Shown here in pieces: positions 50,759 through 60,224 of a stretch of DNA of 64,000 nt. Below the pieces are notes generated by a model. That model was not told the DNA's origin and searched no databases. It was given only the letters and a program-made list of their open reading frames with translations. The DNA comes from DATMAM01 sp035559995 (GTDB lineage Bacteria > Desulfobacterota > Binatia > UBA9968): NCBI GenBank assembly GCA_035559995.1, contig DATMAM010000065.1:1-64000 (forward strand), read 5' to 3'. The stretch's first letter is position 1. Every line of letters begins with the position of its first letter. The translations under genes were made by a program, and so were the position numbers.

Positions 50759-51670
50759 GTGGCCGACGCTCCCGCCTCTGTGCCTTTTGAAACCGGCGGC
50801 GCCTTGTTAGCGCAGGCCGGCGCCGCGCGGGCGCGCCTGCTCGACGCGCTCGCCGTCCTTCTGCGCAACCGCCTGGCGATGGTCGGCTTGATTCTCGTCG
50901 TCACGATTTCGTCGATCGCTCTGCTCGGGCCTCATCTTGTCGTCTCCGATCCGCTGCAGATGAACCTCTCCGAGCGGCTGTCGAAGCCTTCGTCCCGGCA
51001 CTGGCTGGGCACGGACGCTTACGGGCGCGACATCCTGGCGCGCGTCGTTTTCGGCGCGCGCATCGCGATGCAGGTCGCGCTCGGCGCCGTCTTTCTCGCC
51101 GTTGCCGTCGGGGTCCCCCTGGGCGCCGTTTCGGGCTATGCCGGCGGCGCGCTCGATAGCCTGATCATGCGAATGATCGACGCCTTTCTTGCCTTTCCCG
51201 GCCGACTGCTTGCGATCGCCTTGGTCGCGGCGATGGGGCCGAGCTTCCTCACCTTCTATGTTGCGATCGGCATCAATTCGGTGCCAGGATACGCCCGGGT
51301 GGTAAGAGGCGGCGTGCTCGCGCAAAAGGCCAAGGAGTATGTCGAGGCCGCGCACATGACCGGCGAATCGGGAACTCGCATTCTCTTTTCGCAGATACTG
51401 CCAAATTGCATGGCTCCCATCCTGGTCCTGGTCACGCTCGATTTTGCCCACGCGATCCTCGTGGAGTCGTCGTTGAGCTTCCTCGGACTGGGATTTCCCC
51501 CGCCGGCCCCGAGCTGGGGCTTGATGCTGAGCGAGGCGCGCGGCTATATGGAGGTGGCGCCGCACGTGGCGATCGTTCCCGGCGCCGTGATCTCGCTTAC
51601 GATCCTCGGCTTCAATTTGATCGGCGACGGGCTTAGAGATATTTTCGACCCGCGCGAATACGAAAGGTAG
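50759..51670 (+). CDS. ABC permease, DppC type
   Basis: A 303-residue inner-membrane partner of the DppB-type permease. H-W-L-G-T-D-A-Y-G-R-D-I-L near residue 80 is the classic OppC/DppC motif, E-A-A-H-M-T-G-E near residue 200 is the EAA loop, followed by F-L-G-L-G. GTG at 50759 with TAGGAG upstream is chosen over the overlapping frame from 50183. No DppD/F ATPases are found; the family 5 binding protein at 26276-27829 is a possible receptor. Confidence 0.9.
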   Translation: MADAPASVPFETGGALLAQAGAARARLLDALAVLLRNRLAMVGLILVVTISSIALLGPHLVVSDPLQMNLSERLSKPSSRHWLGTDAYGRDILARVVFGARIAMQVALGAVFLAVAVGVPLGAVSGYAGGALDSLIMRMIDAFLAFPGRLLAIALVAAMGPSFLTFYVAIGINSVPGYARVVRGGVLAQKAKEYVEAAHMTGESGTRILFSQILPNCMAPILVLVTLDFAHAILVESSLSFLGLGFPPPAPSWGLMLSEARGYMEVAPHVAIVPGAVISLTILGFNLIGDGLRDIFDPREYER

Positions 51671-51697
51671 GCAACGATCCAACCGTAGGAGGATATC

Positions 51698-52768
51698 ATG
51701 AAGCGAGAACTCTCTCTTCTCATCTTGGCGTCCATCGTTTTTGTTGGCACTACTGCCTCCAGAGCCGCTGATGTCTCAGCTCCGACGAAACAAGTCGTTG
51801 AGGCGGCAAAAAGGGAAGGAGAAGTGGTCCTCTGGAGCAACTCGTTCGAGGAGCCGGAGAAAGTGCTCAAGCCGTTTTATGCCCTTTACCCGTTCTTGAA
51901 AGTCAAATTGTGGGACGGCAGGAGCGAAGAGATCATCAACAAGATCATCACCGAAGCCCGGGCCGGCCGGTATTCCCCCGACGTTTTGCTGCTGAGCACG
52001 CGCGCGTTTCCCGCGATCCGACAGGCGGGGCTGCTGCAGGAATACGATTGGCCGCCCCACGTGAACCGCTGGCCCGAGCAGCCCAAGCACCGTTTTTGGC
52101 GAAACACCGCCGCAAGCCCGCGTATTCCGAGCTACAACACCAGGCTTATTCCTCAGGCCGACGTTCCCAAGTCCTGGGACGATCTAAAGAGTCCGAAATG
52201 GCAAGGTAAAAGCGCGATCAGCTCTTCGGGCGCCGACGCGCCGCTTTTGTTCGCCGATCTGTGGAAGAAAGAAAACGGCGAGCTCAACTGGGAAAAGTCT
52301 TTCGCCTTCTGGCGCGAGGTCATTCAGATCGCCAAGCCGAAGGTGGTGCGAGGTTTTACCGGGGCCTTCGAGAATCTCGCGGCGGGGGACTTCGCCATTT
52401 TTCTTCTGAGTTCCGCCAATTCCGCGATCCAATACATGCAGCTCGGCGCGCCCGTGAGGATGGCGCCCGTGGGCAGAACGGTCGGAAGCGCCTGGGGTAT
52501 CGCCGTTCCGCAGAATCTGCCGCATCCCAACGCCACCCGCCTTTTTGTGAACTGGATTCTTTCTCCCGAGGGCCTCATCCATTACGCCGATCTCCAGTCC
52601 ATTCCGCTGATCGATCCCGAAATCGGCAGGCGCGCCAGGGCGAACATCACGCTCAAAGAGCTCGGCATCGACTGGTACCCGATCGCCGACGAATTTAGAA
52701 GCGAGGAAGAGGTGCGCAAAGCCACGGTCTGGTGGTCGACGGAGCTCGGCGTACGCCGGGGAAAGTAG
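51698..52768 (+). CDS. ABC transporter substrate-binding protein (FbpA-like)
   Basis: A 356-residue exported binding protein with a Sec signal peptide (M-K-R-E-L-S-L-L-I-L ending S-R-A-A). The E-G-E-V-V-L-W-S-N near residue 45 and L-F-V-N-W-I-L-S-P-E-G near the C-terminus place it with the proteins at 14331-15374 and 34845-35891. GGAGG is 5 bases before the ATG. The fused permease follows four bases downstream. No ATPase is encoded nearby. Confidence 0.87.
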   Translation: MKRELSLLILASIVFVGTTASRAADVSAPTKQVVEAAKREGEVVLWSNSFEEPEKVLKPFYALYPFLKVKLWDGRSEEIINKIITEARAGRYSPDVLLLSTRAFPAIRQAGLLQEYDWPPHVNRWPEQPKHRFWRNTAASPRIPSYNTRLIPQADVPKSWDDLKSPKWQGKSAISSSGADAPLLFADLWKKENGELNWEKSFAFWREVIQIAKPKVVRGFTGAFENLAAGDFAIFLLSSANSAIQYMQLGAPVRMAPVGRTVGSAWGIAVPQNLPHPNATRLFVNWILSPEGLIHYADLQSIPLIDPEIGRRARANITLKELGIDWYPIADEFRSEEEVRKATVWWSTELGVRRGK

Positions 52769-52771
52769 GGG

Positions 52772-54568
52772 TTGCCGGGCCCGATCCCGACAGTCAACAA
52801 GTTCGTGCAGGCCGCTAAGACTTTCAAAATTCCCCTGTTCGTCCCGAGCCAGCGGCTGGCTCATTTTTTTGACTTTCGAACTCTGGTTCTTGTCTTGGTG
52901 ACGGCGTTTGTCGGGACGCTCGCTCTCATTCCGCTTTTTTACCTCGTCTGGAGCAGCTTTAAACCCATCGCGCTGGGCCGGCTTGCCGATTTTAGCCTCG
53001 CCAATTTCACTTTGGAGAATTTTGCCCGGGCCTATTCCGATCCCGCCGTCTTTGCGATGCTCATCGATAGCTTTTTCTTCGCCGGCGGCTCCATGCTCGT
53101 CGCGTTTGTTTTCGGCGGGAGCATCGCTTTTCTGGTCGAGCGGACGGACACGCCGATGAGAAATTTCGTCTACGGTTTCATGTTCGTGCCGCTGATCATG
53201 CCGAGCGTGCTGAAGGCGATCGGCTGGGTCCTCCTCCTCAGCCCCACCAACGGGATTCTCAACAAGATCCTGCAGGCTCTCGGCTTCAAAGAGCCCCTGT
53301 TCGATTCCTCCTCGATCCCGGCGATGTTTTGGGTCGAGGGGCTCTCGATGTCGCCGCTCACGTTTTTGATGCTGGGAGCGGCGCTCCGCGGCATGGACCC
53401 TTCGCTGGAAGAGGCGGCGTTTACCTCCGGCGCGAGCAAGTTCACGGTCTTCCGCAAGGTGACGCTGCGGCTCATGACACCCGCGCTGGCCGGAATTGCT
53501 TTGCTGCAGTTCATCCGCGGGCTCGAGGCTTTCGACGTCCCCTTCACGATGGGTTCCGCGAGAGGCGTCCAGGTCTTTAGCACCAACATCTATACTTCGG
53601 TCCGCGAGATCTCGCCCCCGGACTACGGGACCGCTTTTGTGCTCAGCCTGGTATTGGTTTTCCTCGCCGTGATCGGCGTCGGCATCTATCATCGCGCGAT
53701 CGCGCGCTCGGAAAGATACGCCACCGTCACGGGAAAAGGATTTCGCCCGCGCCTGATCGCCCTCGGACGGTGGCGGTGGGTCGCGGGAGGATTCATTCTT
53801 TTTTTTCTTTTTGCCTCGACGGTGCTGCCGTTTCTGGTTCTCCTGTGGGCCTCCTTTCTGCCCTACTATCAGGCGCCTTCGTGGGACGCTCTCGCGCATC
53901 TGACCTTGAACAGCTATCGCGACCTGTTTTCCCGCGACGAGTTCTACCTGAGCCTTAAGAACACGCTGATCCTGAGCACAGTCGTGAGCGTCGCCGCGAT
54001 GCTTCTCGCCACCGTCATCTCGTGGATCGTGATACGCCTCAAGCCGAAAGGGAGCCGGCTGCTCGATATGTTGTCGTTCCTTCCGTACACGATTCCCGGC
54101 ATCGCGATGGGCTTTAGCTTCATGATCGTCTTCCTGTCGTTTCCCAATCCGATCTACGGAACTCTGTGGATTTTGATTCTCGCGTACTTGACAAACTTTC
54201 TCCCCACGGCGACGCGCTTTACGCACGCCGGAGTCGCTCAAATTCGAGCGGAGCTCGAGGAAGCCGCGACAACGGCCGGTGCCGGCCTGTTGACCGTCAT
54301 GTGGCGGATTGTGATGCCGCTCATTCTGCCCTCTCTGGTGGCCGGAGGCCTCTACATCTTTTTGCTCTCGGCGAAGGTCGTATCGATGGCCGCGATTCTG
54401 TGGCAGCCCGACTCGATCATTCTTCCCGTCTACCTGCTGCGGCTGTGGGTGGATGGACGGCTGCCGCTTGTGGGAGCGCTCTCGGTTGTGATGATCACGG
54501 GGCTCACGGCGCTGACGATCGTCGCGCGGGTCTTCGCGCAGCGGCGAAGCATGATCGCGCAGGCGTAG
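52772..54568 (+). CDS. Fused double-domain ABC permease (Fe(III)/FbpB type)
   Basis: A 598-residue paralogue of the permease at 12561-14315. About twelve transmembrane helices in two halves, with E-E-A-A-F-T-S-G-A near residue 215 and E-E-A-A-T-T-A-G-A near residue 500 as EAA loops. The TTG at 52772 is a weak start next to GGGG; the true start may be slightly downstream. It probably works with the binding protein just upstream. It lies over the long antisense frame 52184-54679, which I regard as a shadow. Confidence 0.87.
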   Translation: MPGPIPTVNKFVQAAKTFKIPLFVPSQRLAHFFDFRTLVLVLVTAFVGTLALIPLFYLVWSSFKPIALGRLADFSLANFTLENFARAYSDPAVFAMLIDSFFFAGGSMLVAFVFGGSIAFLVERTDTPMRNFVYGFMFVPLIMPSVLKAIGWVLLLSPTNGILNKILQALGFKEPLFDSSSIPAMFWVEGLSMSPLTFLMLGAALRGMDPSLEEAAFTSGASKFTVFRKVTLRLMTPALAGIALLQFIRGLEAFDVPFTMGSARGVQVFSTNIYTSVREISPPDYGTAFVLSLVLVFLAVIGVGIYHRAIARSERYATVTGKGFRPRLIALGRWRWVAGGFILFFLFASTVLPFLVLLWASFLPYYQAPSWDALAHLTLNSYRDLFSRDEFYLSLKNTLILSTVVSVAAMLLATVISWIVIRLKPKGSRLLDMLSFLPYTIPGIAMGFSFMIVFLSFPNPIYGTLWILILAYLTNFLPTATRFTHAGVAQIRAELEEAATTAGAGLLTVMWRIVMPLILPSLVAGGLYIFLLSAKVVSMAAILWQPDSIILPVYLLRLWVDGRLPLVGALSVVMITGLTALTIVARVFAQRRSMIAQA

Positions 54569-54709
54569 ACCCGGGCAGGACCGATGGCAAGCGGAGCGGC
54601 TCTGGGGCCGGGCGAGAACTGCAACGCGTTCAAAGAAACGAACGGAAGATCCCCGGCCAAGCGATCGCCAAAACCGCAAGCAACTTAAGCCCGGTTATGA
54701 GGGCGAACA

Positions 54710-55627
54710 ATGATCATCGACTGCCATAGCCATGCGCTTCCAATCGAGCTGGCCAAACTGCTCGAGGAGAAGGCCGGCATCAAGCCAAAAAGGCAAGGCC
54801 TCTGGGACGAGAAGGAGCGGCTCGAGGCGATGGATCGGGGAAAAATCGACAAGCAGCTTTTGACCTACTCCGCCGGCAAAGACTTTTATGCCAATCCAGA
54901 TCTCACCCCCGCCTGCGCGCGCGCCGTCAACGACGGGCTCGCAATGATCTGCCGCAAACGCCCGGACCGGTTTCTTGCCTTCTCCACGCTTCCCTTGAAT
55001 TCGCCCGCCGAGGCGATCGCCGAGCTGGACCGAGCGACTCAAGATCTCGGCCTGCGAGGGGTGTCGGTGCCTTCGAACGTGAGAGGCGTCACCTTGGACG
55101 ATTTACAGTTTCACGAGATCTTCGCGCGGATGAACGAACTGAAGCTGGCGGTTTTTGTCCACCCCGTCGACCGCGACGACTTTCCCGCGGCGTGGCGCTC
55201 TTTTCGCCTCGATCACTATATCGGTTGGCCGGTCGATACCGCGATCTCGCTTTGCAAGATGATTTGCAGCGGCATGCTCGACCGCTTCTGCGATCTCACC
55301 TGGGTCGTTTCTCACCTGGGCGGCCCGATTCCCGCCATGATGGCGCGGATCGACCGGTCGTACCGCGACGGGCGGGCGCAAAAACGCCCCGCAACCTACT
55401 TGAAATCGTTCTATTACGACACCGCCGGCCCCTCGCATGCCGGCGCGCTCGTGGGCGCGGTGCACGCGGTGGGCGTCGACCGTATCGTGTTCGGCACCGA
55501 TCTTCCCTGGGGCCAGGAAGGAGATTACGTGGAGCGCGCGTTGGCGTGCGTCGAGGAAGCGGGACTTTCGCGGGACCAAAAAGAGCTCATCTACAGCGGC
55601 AACGCGAAAAAGATTCTCAAGTTGTAG
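54710..55627 (+). CDS. Amidohydrolase, ACMSD-like (decarboxylase type)
   Basis: A 305-residue amidohydrolase_2 protein. D-C-H-S-H near the start gives the HxH metal pair, F-V-H-P-V-D near residue 150 and V-S-H-L-G-G near residue 202 further His ligands, and F-G-T-D-L-P-W near residue 264 the catalytic Asp. This set is that of 2-amino-3-carboxymuconate semialdehyde decarboxylase and related ring-acid decarboxylases such as gamma-resorcylate decarboxylase. It ends the plus-strand operon and points to a non-oxidative decarboxylation step. Confidence 0.87.
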   Translation: MIIDCHSHALPIELAKLLEEKAGIKPKRQGLWDEKERLEAMDRGKIDKQLLTYSAGKDFYANPDLTPACARAVNDGLAMICRKRPDRFLAFSTLPLNSPAEAIAELDRATQDLGLRGVSVPSNVRGVTLDDLQFHEIFARMNELKLAVFVHPVDRDDFPAAWRSFRLDHYIGWPVDTAISLCKMICSGMLDRFCDLTWVVSHLGGPIPAMMARIDRSYRDGRAQKRPATYLKSFYYDTAGPSHAGALVGAVHAVGVDRIVFGTDLPWGQEGDYVERALACVEEAGLSRDQKELIYSGNAKKILKL

Positions 55628-55750
55628 AGAGCCTTCTTCAAACTATCCGGTTCATGCTTCCGTATCCTCGGCACGAATCGTGCGCGGAAAGCGCTCGCGC
55701 TGACCTCCCGCGACCGCCGGCCGGACTCTCAATCGCATCTCGTCGTTTGA

Positions 55751-56476
55751 TTAGCCGCGGCGTTTTTGCCAGCGCGTCATGAGGCCGCCGTTTTCGGCCT
55801 CCCAGCGCCACGTGCGCCAGAGAAACTTGTAGGACTGCTCCGTCAGCCCCGAATACGTCGCGTCCGGCTGCCAGCGAGCGAGATCCTTGCCGGCTATCAG
55901 ATGCGCGCAGGCCGCGCGCTCGAGGTAATACATCGTGACGACGGCCTCGGCCACGTCCCGCCCGGCGGTCACCGCGCCGTGGTTCCTGAGAATGACGGCC
56001 TTTCCCTTGCCGAGTGCCGCGGCGACCTGTCGCCCGTCTTTTTCGGTGTTGATCTGCTGGCTGCCGAGCACGGGAACCCCGTCGCCGAACGCGACCGAAG
56101 AAGGATTAAAGGTGTGGAGCGTTCTTCCGGTCGCGGAAAGCGCGACCGCATGAAACGGGTGCGCGTGCACGACGCCGCCGACGTCGGGCCGCGCTTTGTA
56201 AATTTCCGTGTGGATGAAGGTTTCCCCCGAGACGTGCTGCGTTCCTTTGACGCGCCGGCAGGAGAAGTCCAGTTCCATGACCTCATCAGGATCGAGCGGC
56301 TCCGGCGCGATGCGCATGCGCGCAAACAGCAGGCCTTCGCGACCGGCGCCGGCCGGAAGCCGGCCGCTCACGTGGCCGTAAATATCGTTTAACTCCCGGA
56401 GCAGAATCCGCGCCCCGAAGAGCACGTCGTCCGCAAGCTTCTCAACCGATTGGCGATCGCCTTCTGGTTGCGCCAT
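55751..56476 (-). CDS. Class II aldolase/adducin family protein
   Basis: A 241-residue protein of the FucA/AraD fold. H-A-H-P-F-H near residue 110 and R-N-H-G near residue 162 supply the zinc His ligands; E-K-D-G lies between. Members are aldolases, epimerases or decarboxylases acting on hydroxyacids or sugar phosphates. The ATG at 56476 with GGAGG upstream is preferred. It follows the methylisocitrate lyase-like gene by 30 bases and probably shares its transcript, so the substrate may be a related C3-C4 hydroxyacid. Confidence 0.8.
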   Translation of the reverse strand: MAQPEGDRQSVEKLADDVLFGARILLRELNDIYGHVSGRLPAGAGREGLLFARMRIAPEPLDPDEVMELDFSCRRVKGTQHVSGETFIHTEIYKARPDVGGVVHAHPFHAVALSATGRTLHTFNPSSVAFGDGVPVLGSQQINTEKDGRQVAAALGKGKAVILRNHGAVTAGRDVAEAVVTMYYLERAACAHLIAGKDLARWQPDATYSGLTEQSYKFLWRTWRWEAENGGLMTRWQKRRG

Positions 56477-56506
56477 TTGTCGAGACCTCCGCCGCAAGCG
56501 CGCGCG

Positions 56507-57388
56507 TCAGCTCTTTTCCCCTTCGAGCAAAAGGAAGCGCCGCTCGAGCGCTTGCCAATCGTCCAAGCCGACGATTTTTTCCCGCTCGCTAAAAGTCGCC
56601 AGCTCCGCGTCCATCGCTTCCGTCGTTCCGGCTTCGCGGAGAAGGCTCAGGACCCGGCGCATGGCGTAAATGCCGGCTCTTTGCGTCTCCGAAGGATAGA
56701 TCGCGATCCGATAGCCCATCGCCTGCAAGCGCTCGGCCGGAAGCATCGGCGTCTTTCCGCCTTTAAAGACATTGACCAGGAGCGGCACGTTGGGAAGCGC
56801 GCGGGGGATCTCTTCGAGCTCCGTTTCCGACTGCGGCGCCTCGATGAAAACAGCGTCCGCCCCGAGCCGGGCGAACTCCCTCCCCCTTTGGATCGCCTCC
56901 TCCAAGCCGAACACGGCGCGCGCGTCCGTGCGCGCGATGATCGCAAAATCGGGGTCGGTGCGCGCGCTGAGCGCCGCCTCGAGCTTTTTCTTCATCTCGG
57001 CGAGCGAAACGACCTCTTTTCCTTCCAGATGCCCGCAGCGCTTGGGCGTTATTTGGTCCTCAATATGGATCGCCGCCACGCCGACTCTCTCGTACTCCCT
57101 CACGGTCCGGATGAGATTGATCGCGTTGCCGTAGCCGGTATCGGCGTCCGCGATGACGGGAATCTTCACCGCCGCCACGACTTGCGCCGCTCGCTCAATG
57201 ACCTCCGACATCGTCACCAGCCCGATATCGGGAAATCCCATGCTGCGCGCGACCGCGCCCCCGCTCAGGTAAGCGGCCTCAAACCGCGCTTCCTCGACCA
57301 GGCGCGCCGAAAGCCCGTCGAAGCACCCGGGCGCAATGAGAAGCCGGTTTCGCTGTAGCAGCTGCTTGAATACTTTTCGCTGGTCCAT
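56507..57388 (-). CDS. prpB: Methylisocitrate lyase-like (isocitrate lyase/PEP mutase family)
   Basis: A 293-residue TIM-barrel lyase. K-R-C-G-H near residue 117 is the active-site Cys motif of methylisocitrate lyase, D-A-D-T-G-Y-G-N near residue 71 and A-R-T-D-A-R are Mg/oxaloacetate-like binding segments. PrpB splits 2-methylisocitrate into succinate and pyruvate. Lengths of PrpB proteins are about 296 residues. Co-located with prpD and prpC on the same strand, which supports the assignment. PEP mutase or oxaloacetate decarboxylase are less likely relatives. Confidence 0.75.
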   Translation of the reverse strand: MDQRKVFKQLLQRNRLLIAPGCFDGLSARLVEEARFEAAYLSGGAVARSMGFPDIGLVTMSEVIERAAQVVAAVKIPVIADADTGYGNAINLIRTVREYERVGVAAIHIEDQITPKRCGHLEGKEVVSLAEMKKKLEAALSARTDPDFAIIARTDARAVFGLEEAIQRGREFARLGADAVFIEAPQSETELEEIPRALPNVPLLVNVFKGGKTPMLPAERLQAMGYRIAIYPSETQRAGIYAMRRVLSLLREAGTTEAMDAELATFSEREKIVGLDDWQALERRFLLLEGEKS

Positions 57389-57430
57389 CTTCGTTCTTCC
57401 CGTAGTCTTGGCGGAGCGTCGGGGCTCGCC

Positions 57431-58870
57431 CTAAGCCACGAACAGATCGATAAACTTGCTTACCGGCATCGAAGCGAGAGCTTCCAGGTCCAGGCAGAGA
57501 TCTCTGATTTCGTCGCAGCGCGCCGGCGGCAGCCGCGAAGCCGCGTTGTGCTCGAATTTTCTGATCAGCAGCGGAATGCCCTCCGCGCGGCGGCGGCGGT
57601 GCCCGATCGGGTATTCGACCGCCACCTTGGGAGTCGCCGTTCCGTCTTTAAAAAAAACCTGCACGGCATTGGCGATGGAGCGCTTGCCGGGATCGAGGTA
57701 ATCCTTCGAGTACCGCGGGTCTTCGACGACCTCCATTTTTTTCCTGAGCGCGTCGATCCGCGGATCGCGCGCGATCCGGTCTTCGTAATGATCCGCGGTC
57801 AGCTCGCCGAACAAAAGCCCCACGGCGGTGACGTACTGGATGCAGTGATCGCGATCCGCCGGATTGTGGAGCGGCCCGGTCTTATCGATGATGCGGATCG
57901 CCGACTCTTGCGTCGTGATCGTGATCTTGCGGATATCGTCGAGACGGTCCTTGACCTGCTCGTGCAACTTAAGCGCCGCTTCCACCGCCGTCTGGGCGTG
58001 AAATTCCGCCGGAAACGAGATCTTAAAGAGGACGTTTTCCATGACGTACGAGCCCAGGGGCTGCGGCAAAGTTAGCGGTTGCCCGCGAAAAAAAACGTCT
58101 TGAAAGCCCCAGCGCTCAGCCGTAAGCGCCGACGGGTATCCCATCTCGCCGCGCATCGCCATCAAGGCGAGCCATACCCCTCTGCTGGTGGCGTCGCCCG
58201 CCGCCCACGATTTTCGCGCGCCGGTATTCGGCGCATGGCGGTAGACGCGGAGCGAGCCGCCGTCGACCCACGCATTGGAAACGGCGCTCAAGATTTTTTC
58301 CTGCGTCCCGCCGAGCAGCGCTGCCGAAATCGCGGCCGTCGCCACTCTCACCAGGAGCACGTGATCGAGTCCGACGCGGTTGAAGCTATTTTGCAGCGAC
58401 AGAACTCCCTGAATCTCATGCGCCTTGATCATCGCCGAGAGAACCTCGCGCATGGTCAACGGCTTCGCTCGCGCGCGCGAGAGATAATCGGCCAAAGCGA
58501 GGATGCCGCCGAGATTGTCGGAAGGATGGCCCCACTCCGCCGCCAGAAAGGTGTCGTTAAAATCGAGCCAGCGAATCATGGCGCCGATGTTAAAAGCGGC
58601 CTGAACGGGATCGAGCTCCCAGCTCGTGCCCGGAACCCGCGCGCCGTTTTCCAGCGTGGCTCCGGGAACCGCCGGGCCGAGCATTTTCGTGCACTCGGGG
58701 TAGCGGAGCGCGAGCAGCGCGCACCCCAACGAATCCATCAGACAGTAGCGCGCCGTCTCGAGCGCCTCTCGACCGGCAGCAAGCTCGCTCGCCGCGTAAT
58801 CGGCGATCTCGACCATGAGCTTGTCGTGGCGCGGGCGCATATTGGAAGGAGAGGCCACCGTCGCAATCAC
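57431..58870 (-). CDS. prpD: 2-Methylcitrate dehydratase-like (MmgE/PrpD family)
   Basis: A 479-residue MmgE/PrpD protein, matching the 480-residue length of enterobacterial PrpD. A-E-W-G-H-P-S-D-N-L-G-G near residue 112 and H-N-P-A-D-R-D-H-C-I-Q-Y-V near residue 345 (substrate and His segments) and K-S-W-A-A-G-D-A near residue 221 are family motifs; the N-terminus R-P-R-H-D resembles that of PrpD. It dehydrates 2-methylcitrate to 2-methylaconitate. Start is GTG at 58870; an ATG at 58840 is possible. Between prpC and prpB. Confidence 0.82.
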   Translation of the reverse strand: MIATVASPSNMRPRHDKLMVEIADYAASELAAGREALETARYCLMDSLGCALLALRYPECTKMLGPAVPGATLENGARVPGTSWELDPVQAAFNIGAMIRWLDFNDTFLAAEWGHPSDNLGGILALADYLSRARAKPLTMREVLSAMIKAHEIQGVLSLQNSFNRVGLDHVLLVRVATAAISAALLGGTQEKILSAVSNAWVDGGSLRVYRHAPNTGARKSWAAGDATSRGVWLALMAMRGEMGYPSALTAERWGFQDVFFRGQPLTLPQPLGSYVMENVLFKISFPAEFHAQTAVEAALKLHEQVKDRLDDIRKITITTQESAIRIIDKTGPLHNPADRDHCIQYVTAVGLLFGELTADHYEDRIARDPRIDALRKKMEVVEDPRYSKDYLDPGKRSIANAVQVFFKDGTATPKVAVEYPIGHRRRRAEGIPLLIRKFEHNAASRLPPARCDEIRDLCLDLEALASMPVSKFIDLFVA

Positions 58871-59010
58871 CCCCCGGCGTCATTCCGCGCCGAAGGCGGC
58901 GAAGAGTCCACTCCCGACGCCCATCGGGACAGATTCTTCGCCCGCGCCTGAGCTGAGCAGCGCCGATAGGGGTGAGGATGACTTCCCGTGAAACACAGCG
59001 CTCAACGACG

Positions 59011-60132
59011 TCAGTTCCTTTGCGAAATCGGCACGAACGGCCGCGGCGCCGGCCCGATATATTCCGCGTTCGGGCGAATGAGCCTGTTGTCCGCGCGCTG
59101 CTCGATGATATGCGCCGACCATCCCGCAATGCGCGCGACGACGAAAAGCGGCGTGAACATCGAAGTGGGGACGCCGCAGAAGCGATAGGCCGTCGCGCTG
59201 TAGAAATCGAGATTGGGGAAAAGCTTCTTCTCGCGCCGCATCACCTGCTCGATTCTTTCGGAAACGGGAAAAAGCCTCTCGTCGCCCGCGGCCGCCGCGA
59301 GCTTTTTTGACCAGGCCTTGATCACGTCCGAGCGCGGGTCGGAAATCTTGTAGACGCGATGGCCGAAGCCCATGATCAGCTTTTTTGCCGCAATGAGCTC
59401 CAGAACCCCTTTCTCGGCTTCCTCCGGCGTGTCGAAGCGCTCGATCAGCTCCATCGCCGCTTCATTGGCGCCGCCGTGCAGCGGGCCTCTCAGCGCGCCG
59501 ATCGCTCCGGTCACCGCGGAATAGAAGTCCGGCAACGTCGAGGCGATCGTGCGCGCGGTAAAGGTCGAGGCGTTGAACTCGTGCTCGGCGTAGAGGATCA
59601 ACGACACATCGATCGCGCGGCGGCGGAGATCGTCGGGTTTTTTACCGTGCAAGAGGTGCAGGAAATAACCCGCGATGCTGTCGTCGTCGGTTTCCGTATC
59701 GGTCCGCTTCCCGCCGGTAACGAAGTGATGCCAGTAAAGCAGAATCGCGCTAAAGCACGCGGTCAGGCGGTTGGCAACGGCGATCTGGTCGCGGCCCCGG
59801 CCTTCGGGCTCCAGCGTTCCCAGCATCGAGCAGCCCGTTCGCATCACATCCATCGGGTGGGCCGACTTCGGGATCTGCTCGAGAACGGTCCTTAGCGGCG
59901 CCGGTAAACCGCGCAGGCGAACGAGCAATTTTTTGTAATCACAAAGCTCGCTTTCGGTCGGGAGCCGGCCGTAGATCAGAAGATAGGCCACTTCTTCGAA
60001 CGTCGAGTGCTCCGCGAGGTCATAGATCGAGTAGCCGCGGTAGCTGAGCCCCGTGCCTTCTTTTTCCACGGTCGCAATCGCGGTGCGGCCAGCAATCACT
60101 CCTTCGAGCCCGCCGGGTTTATCTTTGGCCAT
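59011..60132 (-). CDS. prpC: 2-Methylcitrate synthase/citrate synthase-like
   Basis: A 373-residue citrate synthase family protein, near the length of PrpC (about 389). L-S-Y-R-G-Y-S-I-Y-D-L-A at the start, E-H-E-F-N-A-S-T-F-T-A-R, G-P-L-H-G-G-A-N near residue 235, and M-G-F-G-H-R-V-Y carry the substrate and CoA binding residues including the catalytic His. Type II synthases of this kind also include citrate synthases, but the prpD and prpB neighbours favour 2-methylcitrate formation from propionyl-CoA and oxaloacetate. ATG at 60132 with GGAGG 8 bases upstream. Confidence 0.8.
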   Translation of the reverse strand: MAKDKPGGLEGVIAGRTAIATVEKEGTGLSYRGYSIYDLAEHSTFEEVAYLLIYGRLPTESELCDYKKLLVRLRGLPAPLRTVLEQIPKSAHPMDVMRTGCSMLGTLEPEGRGRDQIAVANRLTACFSAILLYWHHFVTGGKRTDTETDDDSIAGYFLHLLHGKKPDDLRRRAIDVSLILYAEHEFNASTFTARTIASTLPDFYSAVTGAIGALRGPLHGGANEAAMELIERFDTPEEAEKGVLELIAAKKLIMGFGHRVYKISDPRSDVIKAWSKKLAAAAGDERLFPVSERIEQVMRREKKLFPNLDFYSATAYRFCGVPTSMFTPLFVVARIAGWSAHIIEQRADNRLIRPNAEYIGPAPRPFVPISQRN

Positions 60133-60195
60133 CTCTCGATCCTCCACGGAGGCAGTTTGCACCCGCGGCCAGAGTATTGCAAGAAACGAATCGGC

Positions 60196-60224
60196 TTGAC
60201 ATCGAGTGCGAGATTTTGTCTAGT
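60196..60224 (+). promoter_or_regulatory. Candidate sigma70-type promoter for the MDR gene
   Basis: TTGACA (60196-60201) and TCTAGT (60219-60224) with a 17-base spacer, followed by about 160 bases before the start of the MDR gene. The -35 box is perfect. Confidence 0.45.

Noticed and set aside
52184..54679. 831-residue open frame on the minus strand
   Set aside because: It runs opposite the fused permease gene and consists of Arg/Glu/Asp/His-rich low-complexity sequence, as expected for the antisense of hydrophobic GC-rich codons. No ribosome binding site and no recognisable domain.
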